A DNA stretch of 64,000 nt from Eucalyptus grandis (GCF_016545825.1 NC_052618.1:4021398-4085397); one strand, 5' to 3'; counted from the first letter of the stretch, positions 35,135 through 46,990 are shown. Numbers and translations: made by a program. The notes: generated by a model from the sequence alone, not told the origin.

Positions 35135-37259
35135 GCAAGTGGAGTCCGTAACTTCTCTTGCATGTTTGTTTTGGTGATTGCATGTTCGATTTTAGGTGTG
35201 ATTTGTGCGAAAAACCGAGGTAAGGGTCGGTTGTTTTCAAGCCGTGTGACTGTTCTTGTTCGGTTTGTGGAAGTCAGTATCTTGTTCGAGCTTGCATGTG
35301 TGTTTAGAGTCAGATTTTGGCTTCGGTGTCTTCATGAAAGTTGAAGCTAACATTTTGTAGTATGACATACTGAAATTTCGTAGAAAACTATGGATATTTG
35401 AGGGGTCAAAAGTTCTATCATACGGAAACCCTAGATCTGCGAAATCTTCACTGACCTCTTGTTGATTTCTTGACTGCATGTTGATTTCTGTTGGAGATCT
35501 CACTTCGTTGTCTTCATGAAAGTTGTAGGTAACACCTTAAAATACAACATAATTAAATTTGAAGAGAAATGAACGAGTATAGCCTAGTGAATCGGCTAGA
35601 TCTTGGAGATGATTGATTCTGGTGGTGTGTTCCGAGACACCCGAGACCTTATGGACTTAAATGGTGACCATAATTTGGTTATTTGACCTAGATCTCTTCA
35701 TGAAACTTGTAAAGGACACCTTGGTACATAACATACTCAAATTTCAGAGGAAATGAAAGAGAATAGATGGGTGAAATCTAAAATTTTCGGAGAAGTGTAT
35801 TCTGGACGACGCGGTAGTGGTTCCAGAGGTTTCGTAGGGTTGTATAAATTAATATAAAAAGAATTTGGCTTAGAGTCCTGCATGAAAAGTGCACGAAAAT
35901 GTGTTTGCTATCACTCTGTGAAATTTCGTAATTTTTGAAGGCCATATGAGTATTTTAATCGAATTTATTTGGAAACTGTGCAATTCTGGTCATTATCCGA
36001 ATATCATGTGCTATTTTGTGAAAATTGTGAAATTAGGTGAAATTCAATTTGGCCATGAATTTTGTTTGAAATTGGGATTTTAATTGGTTGTTTAATGATT
36101 TTTTGAATATTATGATTTTGGGAAAAATCATAGATATTAAATTTAATATTTATTTATGAAAATAAATAAATATAATAAAATAATAATAAAATAATAATAA
36201 AATAAAATGGATTTTATTTTGGCCATGGATTAAATTCTATTTGTGTAGCATATGTGTGATGAGGTCTTTGCACATGTATTGGATTGAGCTGTATATGTGA
36301 TAAGGTCTTGGTATGCGTATGACATGGTCCTTGTACATGTATTGAATTGAGATGCAAGTGTGAATTCCATGTCAAGTGTGACTTGTTTGATACCATGCCA
36401 ATTGCCATGTTAAATTGAGATAAAGAAATGGTATATGTGGATGATGGTAAATGAGTAAGAGGTTGTGGTGGAGGATGTTGTCTAGTGGCCTGGTGGCGTA
36501 ATTCCAGAGATTCCCTGAGAGTTTCAGGATGCCCGGAATGTGGGGGGCCGGAAGCCTTGTCGGAGGTCTTTGCCCGAAAGGAATGCCTCGCGATGCTAGG
36601 ATTTGGGGTGCGGGATGCTCGGCCAGGGAGTGTAAATCCCGGAAGCCCTGTCGGAGGTTTCTACCCGAAGGGAATGCCTCATGATGCTAGTTGAGATGCG
36701 AGATGCCTGGACTGTGGGGGGCCGGAAGCCCGGTGGCCATGGGATGGCTGGAAAGCTGGGAGCCCTGTCGGAGGTTTCTGCCCGAAGGGTTGATGATGAG
36801 ATTGATGATTTGAGAAATTGGTGATGTGGTGATCAAAATTGAAAGATAAAGATGAAAATTAACTCATGACATGATGATGCATGATGACGATGGCATGTGA
36901 TGTGATATGATGATCACCTATGATGATATATGCATGATGATGCATGATGACGATGGCATGTGATGTGATATGATGATCACCTATGATAATATATGCATGA
37001 TGATGCATGATGATGATGTGTGATGTGACATGATGATCATTCATGGTACGATATGCATGATGAAATGCATGATGATGATAATGATATATGATATGCCATG
37101 ATGATGATGATATATATGATGTGATGATGCATGATACGCATGATTACAAGGTAAGCGATGCTTGCAACGTGTGATGATATGCATGATGCATTGGAATGTT
37201 ATTGGATTTCCCTATCTGCTGAGTGGTTGTACTCACCCCTTTTGGGGATAACATTTCAG
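35135..37259 (+). other. Intron-like segment of element B (GC-AG type candidate)
   Basis: The donor-like 'taag|gcaagt' at 35134/35135 matches the consensus of minor GC-AG introns. The same 'aggcaagt(g/a)gagtcc' is conserved in A (near 3345, minus) and C (near 55660, minus). The acceptor-like site '…ggggataacatttcag' ends at 37259 and is conserved in A, C and E. Everything between is repeats and A/T-rich DNA, as expected for an intron. Splicing is inferred, not shown. Confidence 0.35.
36480..37150. repeat. Two internal repeat arrays of element B
   Basis: At 36480-36790 diverged units contain 'cggaagccctgtcggaggtt' and 'gcccgaa(g)ggaatgcctc'. At 36840-37150 'atgatgatgcatgatgatg' variants carry a longer period ('tgatgatcacctatgat', about 70 bp). 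Both are reverse complements of the arrays in C. Confidence 0.85.
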
Positions 37260-37268
37260 ATTAGAAAG

Positions 37269-37520
37269 ATGCCGCTTCCTACCGTCACGCGAGGCACCTT
37301 CTATGGTATCCCGTTAGATATAGAAGTAGATTGTACGGAGATCGACTGCGTCACTATCCCTGGATTGACATTTGTGCGAGTACATGTGCTGGTCATGTAC
37401 GACGTGGGCCTGGCTGAGGGCCCAGTCATCCAGGAGTTTTTGTCTGTTCATGTCCGCCGAGACGGAGTGATTAGGGGGATGTTGCCGCCACCACCACCCG
37501 ATGCACCTGGATGGATGTGA
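37269..37520 (+). CDS. LTR-borne 83-codon ORF of unknown function in element B
   Basis: It begins with the ATG ten bases after the conserved acceptor-like site and is preceded in frame by 'ITFQIRK', so it may be a 3' exon. The protein reads MPLPTVTRGTFYGIPLDIEVDC at the start, is hydrophobic or mixed in the middle (VRVHVLVMYDVGLAEGPVI) and ends in PPPPPDAPGWM. It has no signal peptide and no domain that I recognise. Element A has a decayed homologue (1715-1515, minus), with DNA similarity through the whole reading frame, including the Pro-rich end. Element C has a different sequence after the same acceptor. It could be an LTR-encoded peptide, a captured exon, or chance openness. Confidence 0.4.
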   Translation: MPLPTVTRGTFYGIPLDIEVDCTEIDCVTIPGLTFVRVHVLVMYDVGLAEGPVIQEFLSVHVRRDGVIRGMLPPPPPDAPGWM

Positions 37521-37953
37521 TGGTTGCGTGAAGGGTAGAGAGCTGGTGTCATCTTTTTGGGAGTAGCCGCCACTTTGTTGGATGGGGGATGTCATGTGAT
37601 TTTCTTTTAGGGGTCGTAGTATCTTTTTGGGATGAGGCTGAGTGTGGCTGAAAATCTTGGTCTCCTTTTGTATCGACCCGTGAAAAACCCATCTCGATAA
37701 TATGTAAATAAAAGTGGCATGGCTTATCTTTTAAATCCCGATGATTAGTGGTGTGTATTTGTATCATGGATTGGTAGGGGATAGATGGTGATGTTTAATT
37801 TGCTTCCGCTATGAGTCGCGTTGGGACCGATTGTTTTAAAAAAAAATGTGTCTGCAAATTAGGACGCTTGCTTGAAAAAAAGAGAAGAAAGGTAATAAAG
37901 TGTAACATCGGCACTGGTAACGACCTGCGAAGGGTTTGGGGTGTTACAGTTGA

Positions 37954-38110
37954 TGAAATAGATTGCAAAGGATGTGCATTCACTTGGTCAAAGAACAGAA
38001 AATGGGCTGACCTGGTCAATGAGAAGTTGGATAAGGTATTATGTAATTTAAACTGGAGGTAGAAGCTTATGCTCTTCCCGTTATAGGATCTGACCATAGC
38101 CCACATCTCT
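37954..38110 (+). pseudogene. LINE ORF2, C-terminal part of the endonuclease
   Basis: It resumes after element B with DEIDCKGCAFTWSKNRK...VNEKLDKVLCNLNWR, the conserved end of the LINE EEP endonuclease ('FTWSN....RLDR.L.N..W'), followed by GSDHSPHLL-like text in a shifted frame (38080-38110), which contains the catalytic His region. It fits exactly after the NDCALM fragment before the insertion. Confidence 0.9.
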
Positions 38111-38345
38111 TGGTAAGTAATGCTGAACCTGTATAGAAACAAAGAGAATTTCGTTTTGAAGCCTTCTGGATTGAAGATGCTGAATGTAAAGAAATAGTAG
38201 AACAATCATGGTGATCTCAAATTATGAATGCTATTGGTTTGAGGCACAAGTTGCAACCGGTCACCCATGCTTTGAGGGTATGGAGTAAAAGAAAATTTCA
38301 AAACAGCCACTTTCGCATAAGGCCCTAAAACAGGAGATACAAACC

Positions 38346-39720
38346 TTGACAAATAGTGCTAGCCAATCTCAAGATTCTAGTAGGGAGCGGCTTGTAAAAG
38401 AGGAAATTGAATCACTATGGAGAAGAGAGGAGATGCTTTGGGAGTTAAGATCCCAAGTAAATTGGCTAAGGTGGAGAGATAAAAATACAATTTTTTTCAT
38501 GCAACTACTATCCAGAGTAAGCAAAAAAATAGAATTACTATGCTACAGTACCCATATGAGCTGTGGGTAAGGGACACGCAGCAAATTCAGAACCTTAATT
38601 TTCTTTCTTCAAAGATTTGTACACTTCAACAAGGCCTAAGAATTTGTCAACCAGTATTGGATCAATATCCCACAATAGTTGGGATTGATATAAATGAATG
38701 TTTGGTGGTGGAAGTAACTTTGAAAGAAGTTCATGATGCTATTTTTCAACTTCGTGCACAAAAGGCTCCTGGTCCATATGGCTTAAATGGGATTTTTTTC
38801 AACGCCACTGGGATAATCGGTAGGGACATTTTTGAAGAAGTCGGGAGTTTTTTTTCAGTCAAGGATAGTGGAACCAACCCTTAATAGAACCCATATAACC
38901 CTAAATCCAAAGATACACAACCCAGAAAAACTTGACCAATTTCGCCCGATTAGCCTTTGCAACTTCGCCTATAAGATTATATCAAAGGTTATGACAAATA
39001 GACTTGAACAGTGGCTGCTAGAGCTAATTTCAGGGGAACAAAGCATCTTTGTCAGTGGAAGACAGATTCATGATAATATATACATATATATATGTATATA
39101 CTGTACATGAGGTACTACATCAGTTGCGTATAAGGAACATCAAAAAACATTTTTAAGCGATGCTAAAATTAGACATGCAGAAAGCCTATGATAGAATAGA
39201 GTGAGACTTCCTTGAAGGATGCTTATTAAAAATGGGCTTTTGTGAAAAATGGGTTAATTGGATTATGTAATGTGTTACAACGGTCTCTTTCAGCATCAAA
39301 TTCAATGGAGAACTCCTTCCTTATTTTAATCCTTCTAGAGGTATTCGACAAGGGGATCCACTATCACCCTATCTTTTTATATTGGTGGCAAACTGCTTGT
39401 CCTCTTTGATGAAAAAAGCTCTAAATGACTTGTGTATAAAAGGAATCAAGTTAAATAGGCACTGTCCTACATTGACCCATTTATTATTTGCAGATGATTC
39501 TATATTTTTTCTTGATGGGTCCTTACAGGAATGCCAAAATGTCTCAACGGTGTTAAACCAATACTGTTATGCCACAGGCCAAGAAGTACATCTAAACAGA
39601 TCGATTATTTTTTTAGCAAAGGTTGCCCTCAAATTTTAAGGGATAACATGGCTAGAGAATTGAGAGTTCCACAGCTAGATTGTATAGGAAAATACCTTAG
39701 AATCCCCTCAGATTAGGGAG
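38346..39720 (+). pseudogene. LINE ORF2, reverse transcriptase
   Basis: In order there are a linker with LRSQVNWLRWRDKNTIFF (about 38430-38500), AQKAPGPYGLNGIFF (about 38757-38800, normally 'KAPGPDG'), NPEKLDQFRPISLCNFAYKIISKVMTNRL (from about 38915), a 'GRQIHDNI' motif (39056-39079), LDMQKAYDRIE (39168-39200), GIRQGDPLSPYLFILV (39342-39390) and the catalytic LLFADDSIFF (39482-39511; FADD form of YxDD). Stops, a frameshift near 38860 and a TA-rich insertion at 39077-39105 inactivate it. In active LINEs this domain copies the RNA at the nicked target. Confidence 0.93.
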
Positions 39721-39729
39721 CCTCAAAGA

Positions 39730-40504
39730 GACAGCTGTTTGCATGGATTTTGGGAAGGGTAAACATGAAACTGGAAGGTTGGAAGAAGCAACTTATCTCA
39801 AAGGCAGGCAAGGAGATCCTTCTGAAATTAGTGGTGCAGGCTCTTATCGCAATATGCTATGTCAGTTTTTAAAATCCTGGTATCCATTTGTAAAGCAATT
39901 GAAAAGAAAATAGCCAACTTATGGTGGAAAGACAGTGATAAAAAGGCTAGTTTGCATTGGAAGAGATGCGACATATTGAAATCCAGGAAAGATATGGGAG
40001 GAATGGGTTTCAGGGATCTTATTATTGTCAACCAGGCCCTCTTGGGTAAACAAGCATGGAGATTAGTAAAAAATCCAGACGCTTTATGGGGCAAACTACT
40101 TAAAGGACTCTATTTTTGTCAAAGAGACTTCTGGCATGCTGAGCAGGCAACCACGCCTTCATGGGATTGTCGAAGTCTACTTATGGGAAGGGAGGCCATT
40201 TCAAGCTCTGTGAGGTGGTAAATTGGAAATGGAAAAAGTCTACATTATAAAAGACAACTGGCTAAAAAGAGGATTGATTGGGGGACCGGCAATTAAAAAT
40301 GATCCATTGAAAGTTTCTTATTTGATGAATTTTGCAACAAAAAAATGGGATGAGCAACTTATAACTAATCTCTTTGATGAGCAGACTGCCCAGGAGATCT
40401 TTGCAATTCCAATCAATCGATTGATTTCAAATGATGAACTAGTATGGACAGGGACAAAGAATGGGTCCTATATAGTTAAAAATGGCTACAATACTTTCAT
40501 AGAA
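39730..40504 (+). pseudogene. LINE ORF2, post-RT linker region
   Basis: Frames read RLVNMKLEGWKKQL-like text, then WWKDSDKKASLHWKRCDILKS, GGMGFRDLIIVNQALLGKQAWRL (39990-40065) and later DNWLKRGLIGG (40250). These are the conserved 'GG.GF.....N.ALL.KQ.WR' and 'W' blocks that follow RT in plant LINEs. A stop near 40220 splits it. Copia 1 interrupts the frame after NTFIEQ (TSD cagat at 40505-40509). Confidence 0.88.
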
Positions 40505-40509
40505 CAGAT
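40505..40509. repeat. TSD of Copia 1 (right copy 49980-49984)
   Basis: cagat flanks both LTRs exactly, and joining at it restores the LINE frame FIEQ|MTTKTANEHP. Confidence 0.95.
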
Positions 40510-41463
40510 TGTTAATGCTAGTACGAGCACCTAGAAGGGGTGAATAGGTGCGAAAACAAACTTTTTGCGAAGTATAGTAAAAAGCTGTAACTTTTAACGT
40601 GAGTTTGTTTAACAGTAGACTTTAAAAGAGAAGCGAATTTAACGATTAAATAAAGTTACGAACAAAGTAAATGAGTTTAGGGAAGAGAATAAGAGCACAA
40701 GGTTTATAGTGGTTTGGCTTAATCTAAGCCTACATCCACTCTTCCGCACTGATAGTCCACCGGCTGGATTTCACTATGAATCAAAAGAGTCGTTACAGTA
40801 TTACATCATTGATTCCACAGTGTAGAGGCTCTGCTACACTTCCTCAAGGTCTCACAGGTGTATAAACTCTCTTTTAAGTACACATTTATGCTTAAAAATT
40901 GAATTAGCAGAGAACGAGGAGATTTAGACTTTGGAATTTTTCTATCGCGCACTTACTCGAATAACTAGAATGTCTTCCTTTTATACTCCTCTATGCCTTC
41001 ATAACCATTGACACTTTCCAAATGAGCTCTTCCAATCTACCTATTGGATAGAATCGATTGAGGAGAATTTGAGTCATTTAAGGAATATGACGATAACCAA
41101 CCAATCATGTTCGTCTATATAATCAGGATCTAGGTTTCCATAAGTAGAACCTTCCAAGTATGCTTCGCCAATCAACATATCCAAAATACCTGAATCAATC
41201 TCAAGATAAATAATGGATTCCGAGATACTATGTCCTGCTGAGAGATCTTCCTTAGATGATCAAAACAAATCCTTAATGAAATGCTTAATTCTGGATAAGT
41301 CTTCTTCGACGGTCTAGAAACTGTCAATGAGGATAGATTTTGGTTCTCGAGTTTGGCGGTCCAGCAGTCTTCAGACTTTGACGAAAGAGTCTACAAGTCT
41401 TCAGATTAGACTGATGGAAACGTTTTATTAGCTTCAAAACACATAAGGAAGTTTTCTCCAACA
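40510..41463 (-). repeat. Copia 1 3' LTR (954 bp)
   Basis: It begins tgttaatgctagtacgagc on plus and ends tttctccaaca. It is similar to the other LTR throughout but contains about 166 bp (near 40625-40790) absent from it, so the deletion in the 5' LTR happened after insertion. The PPT lies next to it on the internal side (minus strand AATGGGGCGAT, 41464-41474). Confidence 0.93.
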
Positions 41464-41879
41464 ATCGCCCCATTTTTTATGGTGACAAAACCTTCCTGCA
41501 GATTTGGATATTTTTAACCTACACGACAATACTCAAGCAAACATGCATATATCACAAAAGATAATTGGATTAATAATGAATCTACATCCACATGAAACAA
41601 GTTAGTCCTGTTAAAACATTAAAACAACTATCTTTGCTCGAATATCAACAGTGCTTAAGATACTGCAAACATCAAACAATCCAAATCCAAACCAATCACA
41701 ACCACACCCAAACAAAAGTAAAGTCAATCAAAAAGTCATGTCAAACAAGAGTTAACTCTCAAATCTGCAACATCTCCCCCTTTTTGTCAGCATTAAAAAG
41801 GTGGAAATGAAGAGAGAATGAAATTATGATTCTTTTGGAACACGAATAAGCTGGAAATCTCCCATCGACTTGACAGTGT

Positions 41880-43941
41880 CTTCTAGCTTTTTCAAGTCTT
41901 CCTTTAGTTGAACCACTTCTTCACCCTTGGCATTTGCTTGGACTTGAAGAGCAAGGGTCTAAATTTTTTCAGGCAAGGAAATTGAAGAAGCATGACTGAC
42001 ATTCTACATATTATGAACTTCACATCCCAGGGCACAACTTTGGCCTCGCATCTCCAAAAGAATATCAAGCAGTCTTCGAAAGTTTGTTGAGTTATCAATC
42101 TATGTACTGGCCTCTGCATGATCAGTCTAAGGTGTATTGGTAGATGATGGCATTTCAGTATCAGCACCCAAATTGGGAGGCAAACACATCTTTTGGATCT
42201 GCAGGTGGATGGCTAACATCTTCGCTAGTAAAAGCGATTGAAGAGGTACATCTTTTCTCAGGAGCTCTCCCTATTTCAATGCCTTCAGGCGGAGAGAAGT
42301 ACTCTTCATGCTCTATTTCTTCTTGTTCACCTCTGCCCTTTTCTTCCTCTGTAGTCCTTTCTTCCTCTGCTTCTTTTCTAATTGATTCTCTCTCTCCACT
42401 TCTTTGCCCTGACTCTTCTCTGTCTTGATCCTGTCTTTTCTTTAGAACAGAACATTGTAAGCTTTTTAATGCAATAGCGGAAATGGTAACATCTTCCTCA
42501 TCTTCTTCATTCTCCAAGATGAGTGCTCTTCTTCTCTTGGATGGAGCTGTCACGGGTTCCTTCCCTTTCCGTTTTGCAGCCAAAGAGACTTGGTGTGTCT
42601 TGACAGGGGTTTTCTCCTTGAATCGCTCGAAAGCCTTGTTAAGTTCCTTCAGATGCATTTTTGAAACCATTTTCAGTCCCACTACCATTTGATCACAAAT
42701 TCGAACACATAGAATCTTAGGAGGCTGAATATTCAAATGTCTGAATAACTTAGGGACAAGTGCTGAGGAAGGAAGTTGGCCCTTGTCTTTCACCATCGTT
42801 CTGTACATGTGGAACATGATAGTGTGTGGAAGAGAGAACTTCTTGCCAGCGTTAATAGCATACATCAGCTTTGGCTTTGAGTTTGAGACATCAGTCTTCG
42901 AAGTTGATTTGGGTTTGAGGCAGTTGATCACAATCTTGTGAAGAAAAATATTTGAGGCATTCATCCTCAAGTATAAGATTCATCATTCCGCCATTCCATC
43001 ACGAACAAGCTCTACTGTCGCACGACTAATAGACACACTAATTGATTGGAATTTCCCTCTTTCTACCCCAATCACATCAGCCAATGTGTCCATGTCAACT
43101 ACATAGTTCTGGTCTCGAACACTGAATGAGAATCTATTCGCATCCAAGAAACTTAGATTAGAATAGAAGTACGTAGTGAGTTCTAGATGAGCCTCTGTTG
43201 TCTCAAAACAAAAACGTTCAAGTTGAAGTAGAGTGAATTTCTCTCGTAGTTAACATTCAGAGAATCAAGAAAATCAAATTCCACACTTCTTGGGTTGATC
43301 ACCCCTCGCTTTAGCAACTTAGAGTAAAGTTGCTGGTGTTCCTCCGAGTGAAACAAATCTGTCCTATTACTTTGAATATTTGCTGCAATACCCATTATTG
43401 ATATAAAATGAGTGTACATCTTGTCATCATCATTCCCATTAGGTTGACTCAGCCCTCAAACACGTGGATCGCTTGGGATATTCGCAAATGGTTTTTCTGC
43501 CGACCCCGCAGTAGCAATTCGCAATCGTTCCGTTGCGCACAAAAGGTGGGTTTCATTTCGATACCCTTTCTCTTTCAAGAAATGATCAATAGTTCAAGGG
43601 TGTACCACCCTTCTTCAAAGCAGAGTAAAGCTTAAAAATAAAAGCGGGCTTTTAAGTTCTTACAGGTTCTGCATCTTCAATGATTTATTTCGTTGCTCGA
43701 TGATGAATATCCTGAGGACTAGATGGAGGAGGTGGACGCTGTTGAGAATGCTGTGGGCTATGCTGCTGTCTCGGAGATTTTTCTTCTTCGGTGAGGTCAA
43801 AATGTGTAGGACCCCCATGCATTTGTTATGGTCCCCTATTCGCGATCTTTGAAGACTTTCTTTGGAACGACATTCTTGATAGTCTTTGAGAGATTCCAAA
43901 CTCATTTCGCGAGAAAGGTGAACTTTTCGAGGATTAAACAA
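41880..43941 (-). pseudogene. Copia 1 extra ORF downstream of pol (Sirevirus env-like position)
   Basis: The main open stretch is 42970-42161 (269 codons). It has an N-terminal part with LMYAINAGKKFSLPHTIMF and LPSSALVPKLFRHLN, then a strongly charged Lys/Arg/Glu-rich half with a basic KRRRA patch and Glu runs. Upstream frames on the same strand (43941-43660, 43419-43183) probably belong to the same broken ORF. Sireviruses are known to carry an env-like gene at this place. I see no clear signal peptide or membrane segment, so the name refers to position, not to an entry function. It is frameshifted and interrupted. Confidence 0.6.
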
Positions 43942-44339
43942 GAGAGCAAAAGAGAGAAGTTGAAGTTCTGTACTTTCGTAGGGTTTTGTGAGTAAAACGG
44001 AGGAAAACCAACAGTATATAAAGCAATCGAAGAGAGGTATATGGAACGTCGTAAAAGGAAAAATAGAAAATACCTTTTCAAAAATTAACTTCCTTTTAGA
44101 TAACTGTCATTTTAAAAGATAACTTCTTTTTCGAAAATGAATGATTGCAATAATCACAAAAACTAAGGAAGATAACATCAATCAATTACAGATTAATAGA
44201 AAAACGTACCTTTTCAAATTTTATCCGAGAGATAAATTTTAAAATAGAAATAACTTACAATCGTGATCCTTGATCTCCTGAGTCTGCGTCATTTTAGACT
44301 TTTTATCTCTAAGTCTAAACTTCTTTAGACTTTAAGATA

Positions 44340-45020
44340 ATGAGTCTTGATCTAATAAACTCGAATTGACTTTTCTCCAGTGGCTTTGTAAAAATATCCG
44401 CCAGTTGATTCTTTAAGTTAATGAACTGAATCAAGACTTCTCCATTCTGAACATGATTTCTAATAAAATGATGTCGAATTTCTATATGCTTTGCTCTTGA
44501 ATGAAGAATTGGATTCTTGATGAGATTAATCGTGCTGGTGTTGTTGCATTTGATTTCAGTGCAAGAGTCTTGGATTCCAAAGTCTCTTAACTATTGTTTT
44601 ATCCACAGAATTTGTGAATAACAACTTCCAAGAGCTACAAATTCTACTTCTGCTATCGAAAGGGCTACAGTACTTTCCTTCCTTGAAAACCAAGATACTG
44701 TCCCGTTACCAAGTAATTAATAAGTCCCGGAGGTGCTCTTTCTATCAACTTTGCATCTTGCTAGATCCACATCTGAATATCCAATGAGAGTAAAGTCTCA
44801 TTCTTTAGGATACCGAGACCCAAATCAGAGGATGTTGCAATGTATTTGATGATACGTTTAGCAGCACTCAAATGAGATTCTTTGTGATCTAATTGAAATC
44901 TGGTACAAATACAAAAACTAAACAGAATGTCAGGTCTAAAAGCAGTAAGATAAAGAAGTGAACCATGATACTCTTGTAGAACATTAGGTCTACTTTCTTT
45001 CCTCATTCATCTTTTTCAGC
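44340..45020 (-). pseudogene. Copia 1 RNase H region
   Basis: The minus-strand frame 45006-44761 reads YHGSLLYLTAFRPDILFSFCICTRFQ...ESHLSAAKRIIKYIATSSDLGL, the conserved 'GSLLYLT.TRPDI.Y.V......F...P...H..A.KRI.RYL..T' block. Further frames (44700-44345) give VSWFSRKESTVALSIAEVEFVALGSC and HIEIRHHFIR, the RNase H core and tail. Stops separate the pieces. Confidence 0.9.
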
Positions 45021-45103
45021 TTCAAGGAACTTGACATTGGTATATCAATCTTTTTGCAATTCTCCAATCCAAACTTTTTGACAAGTTCTTTAGCATATTT
45101 TTC

Positions 45104-45870
45104 TTAGTGAATGAAAGTTCCCTCCTTTAGTTGTTTCACTTGAAGCCCGAGAAAGAAGGTTAGTTCACCCATCATGCTCATTTCAAATTCATCCTGCATA
45201 GACTTAAAGAATTTCTTGCATAGATTTTCATTAGGAGATCCAAAAATAATATCATCAACATAAATTTGAACAAGTAATAAGTTTTTGATTTCTCTTTTGA
45301 TGAACAATTTATTGTCTACTTTACCTTTAACAAAGCCATTTTGGATTGAAAACTTACTTAACCTGTCGTACCAAGCTCGAGGTGCTTGCTTTAAATCATA
45401 TAGCGCATTTTTTCAATCTAAATACATAGTCTAGTTTCCTTGGGTCTTCAAAACCAGAAGGTTGTTCCACATAGACTTCCACTTGGATAAATCCATTTAG
45501 GAAAGCACTTTTGACGTCCATTTGGAATAACCTGAAATTCTTATAACAAGCAAAAGTAAGTAATAATCGAATTGCTTATAACATCGCTACTGGTTCGTAA
45601 GTCTCATCATAGTCTATCCCTTCTTCTTTCCTATATCCTTTAGCCAGGAGTCTTGCTTTGTTCCTTATGACTTTTGCTTTCTCATTCATCTTGTTCCTGA
45701 AAACCCATTTAGTTCCAATAACAAATTTACCTTTTGGTTTAAGAGTCAATTCCCAGACATCATTAATATTGAATTGCCCGAGTTCTTCTTGCATAGCTTC
45801 AATCCAGCTTTCATCAGTTAAATCTTCTTCCATGCTTTTGGCTTCTATTTCAAAAATAAGAGCCACACCA
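45104..45870 (-). pseudogene. Copia 1 reverse transcriptase
   Basis: 45866-45576 encodes SWIEAMQEELGQFNINDVWEL...GTKWVFRNKMNEKAKVIRNKARLLAKGYRKEEGIDYDETYEPVA, the Copia RT N-terminal core. 45307-45104 encodes LLVQIYVDDIIFGS with the catalytic YVDD at 45262-45251, and GELTFFLGLQVKQLKEGTFIH. The part between (45570-45310) is frameshifted. In a live element the domain makes cDNA in the particle. Confidence 0.93.
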
Positions 45871-45983
45871 CTAGACTCTTCACACCTTTTGGATCTTGTA
45901 CGAATTCTTTCATCAATGTCACCGATAATGAGTTCTTTCGGATGACTAGACTTGTGCTTCTAGTTGCTGGTTGGCTTGTCAGA

Positions 45984-46990
45984 CTATTGATCTTTTTCTT
46001 CATTCGATTCTTCAGTGATCGATTGTTGCTGGTCTTCTGAAGTCGGAGCTCCTTCTAGTGATTTAGACTTTGTAGAGTCTGGAGCAGGTTCAGATTCTTC
46101 AGGTTGAGTATGAATCGATTGATCTTGTATAAAGTCTTGAATTTTGACATTCATTGATTCCTCCACAGATTGAGTATTTTTGTTGTATACTCTGTAAGCT
46201 TTGCTGGTGGTTGAATATTCAAGGAAGATGCCCTCATCTGATTTTTCTTCAAACTTACCAATTTGATCATTTGCATTTTTCAATATAAAACATTTGCATC
46301 CAAATACATGAAAATAGGAAACAATTGGCTTCTTTCCTTTGAACAACTCATAGGGAGTTTTCTCCAGAATAGGCCCTAGAAAGACTTTATTTATAATATA
46401 GCATGATATAGATACTGCTTCAGCCCAAAAACGAGAAGAAATGTTACTTTCAATTAAAAGAGTTCTAGTTATTTCTTGCAATGATCTATTCTTCCTTTTC
46501 ACAACTCCATTATGTTCTGGAGTGTATGGTGAGGAGAACACATGCTGAAAACTAGATTCATCACTGAATTTATAAAAGTCTTGATTTTCAAACTTACCTC
46601 CATGGCCTGTTCATATACTTGAAATAATATAGCCTTTCTCATTTTGAACTTTCTTAGCAAATTTTATAAAATATGAAAAAATTTTAGACTTACTTGCCAT
46701 AAAATATACCCAAGTAAATTGTGAATAATCATCCACGATTACTAGGCAATATTTCTTACCTCCAATGCTCTGGGTTCTGGTTGGTCCAAAGAGATCCATA
46801 TACAAGAGCTACAGCACACGATTAGTGGAAACTTGATTTATTGATTTGAAAGAATTTCTAACATGTTTTCCCAATACACACGGTGTGCATAATTCAGAGT
46901 TTTGGTATGTCAAGTTGGGTAGTCCACGAACAAGTTTATTTGCTAAGATCTTGGCTATTTGTTTCATGTTGATGTGTCCAATTTTTCTTG
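45984..46990 (-). pseudogene. Copia 1 integrase
   Basis: 46805-46611 encodes MYMDLFGPTRTQSIGGKKYCLVIVDDYSQFTWVYF with the first catalytic Asp region. 46541-45984 has SSPYTPEHNGVVKRKNRSLQE, in which the usual catalytic Glu of 'NGVVERKNR' is Lys. It then runs through the Copia-specific GKKPIVSYFHVFGCKCF and YSTTSKAYRVYNK tail into an acidic, Ser/Glu-rich linker to RT. The Glu-to-Lys change alone would kill the strand-transfer site. A stop-separated pre-integrase part lies at about 46990-46810. Confidence 0.92.

Larger units (their letters stand above)
34412..37948 (+). mobile_element. Long solo-LTR-like element, copy B (3.5 kb), inside LINE ORF2
   Basis: It starts TGTGGCATCCC and ends GGGGTGTTACA, with a perfect TSD gttga (34407-34411 and 37949-37953). 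Removing it and one TSD rejoins the LINE endonuclease (CALM to DEIDCKGCAFTWS). Plus-strand order: A/T-rich start, TATAAAAG at 34936-34943, a GA-rich leader (34960-35050), GC-rich exon-1-like sequence ending 'tttaag|gcaagtggagtcc' (35134/35135), A/T-rich intron-like sequence, GC minisatellite (36480-36790), 'gatgatgcatga' repeats (36840-37150), acceptor 'aacatttcag' (ends 37259), ORF 37269-37520, and 'tgcttccgct' (37801). It is the best-preserved and probably youngest copy. Confidence 0.8.

Noticed and set aside
34412..37948. DNA transposon reading for element B (imperfect inverted ends TGTGGCATCCC / TGTAACACCCC)
   Set aside because: The inverted match is about 11 bp and imperfect, while TG...CA ends with a 5-bp TSD fit an LTR better. 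Not fully excluded.
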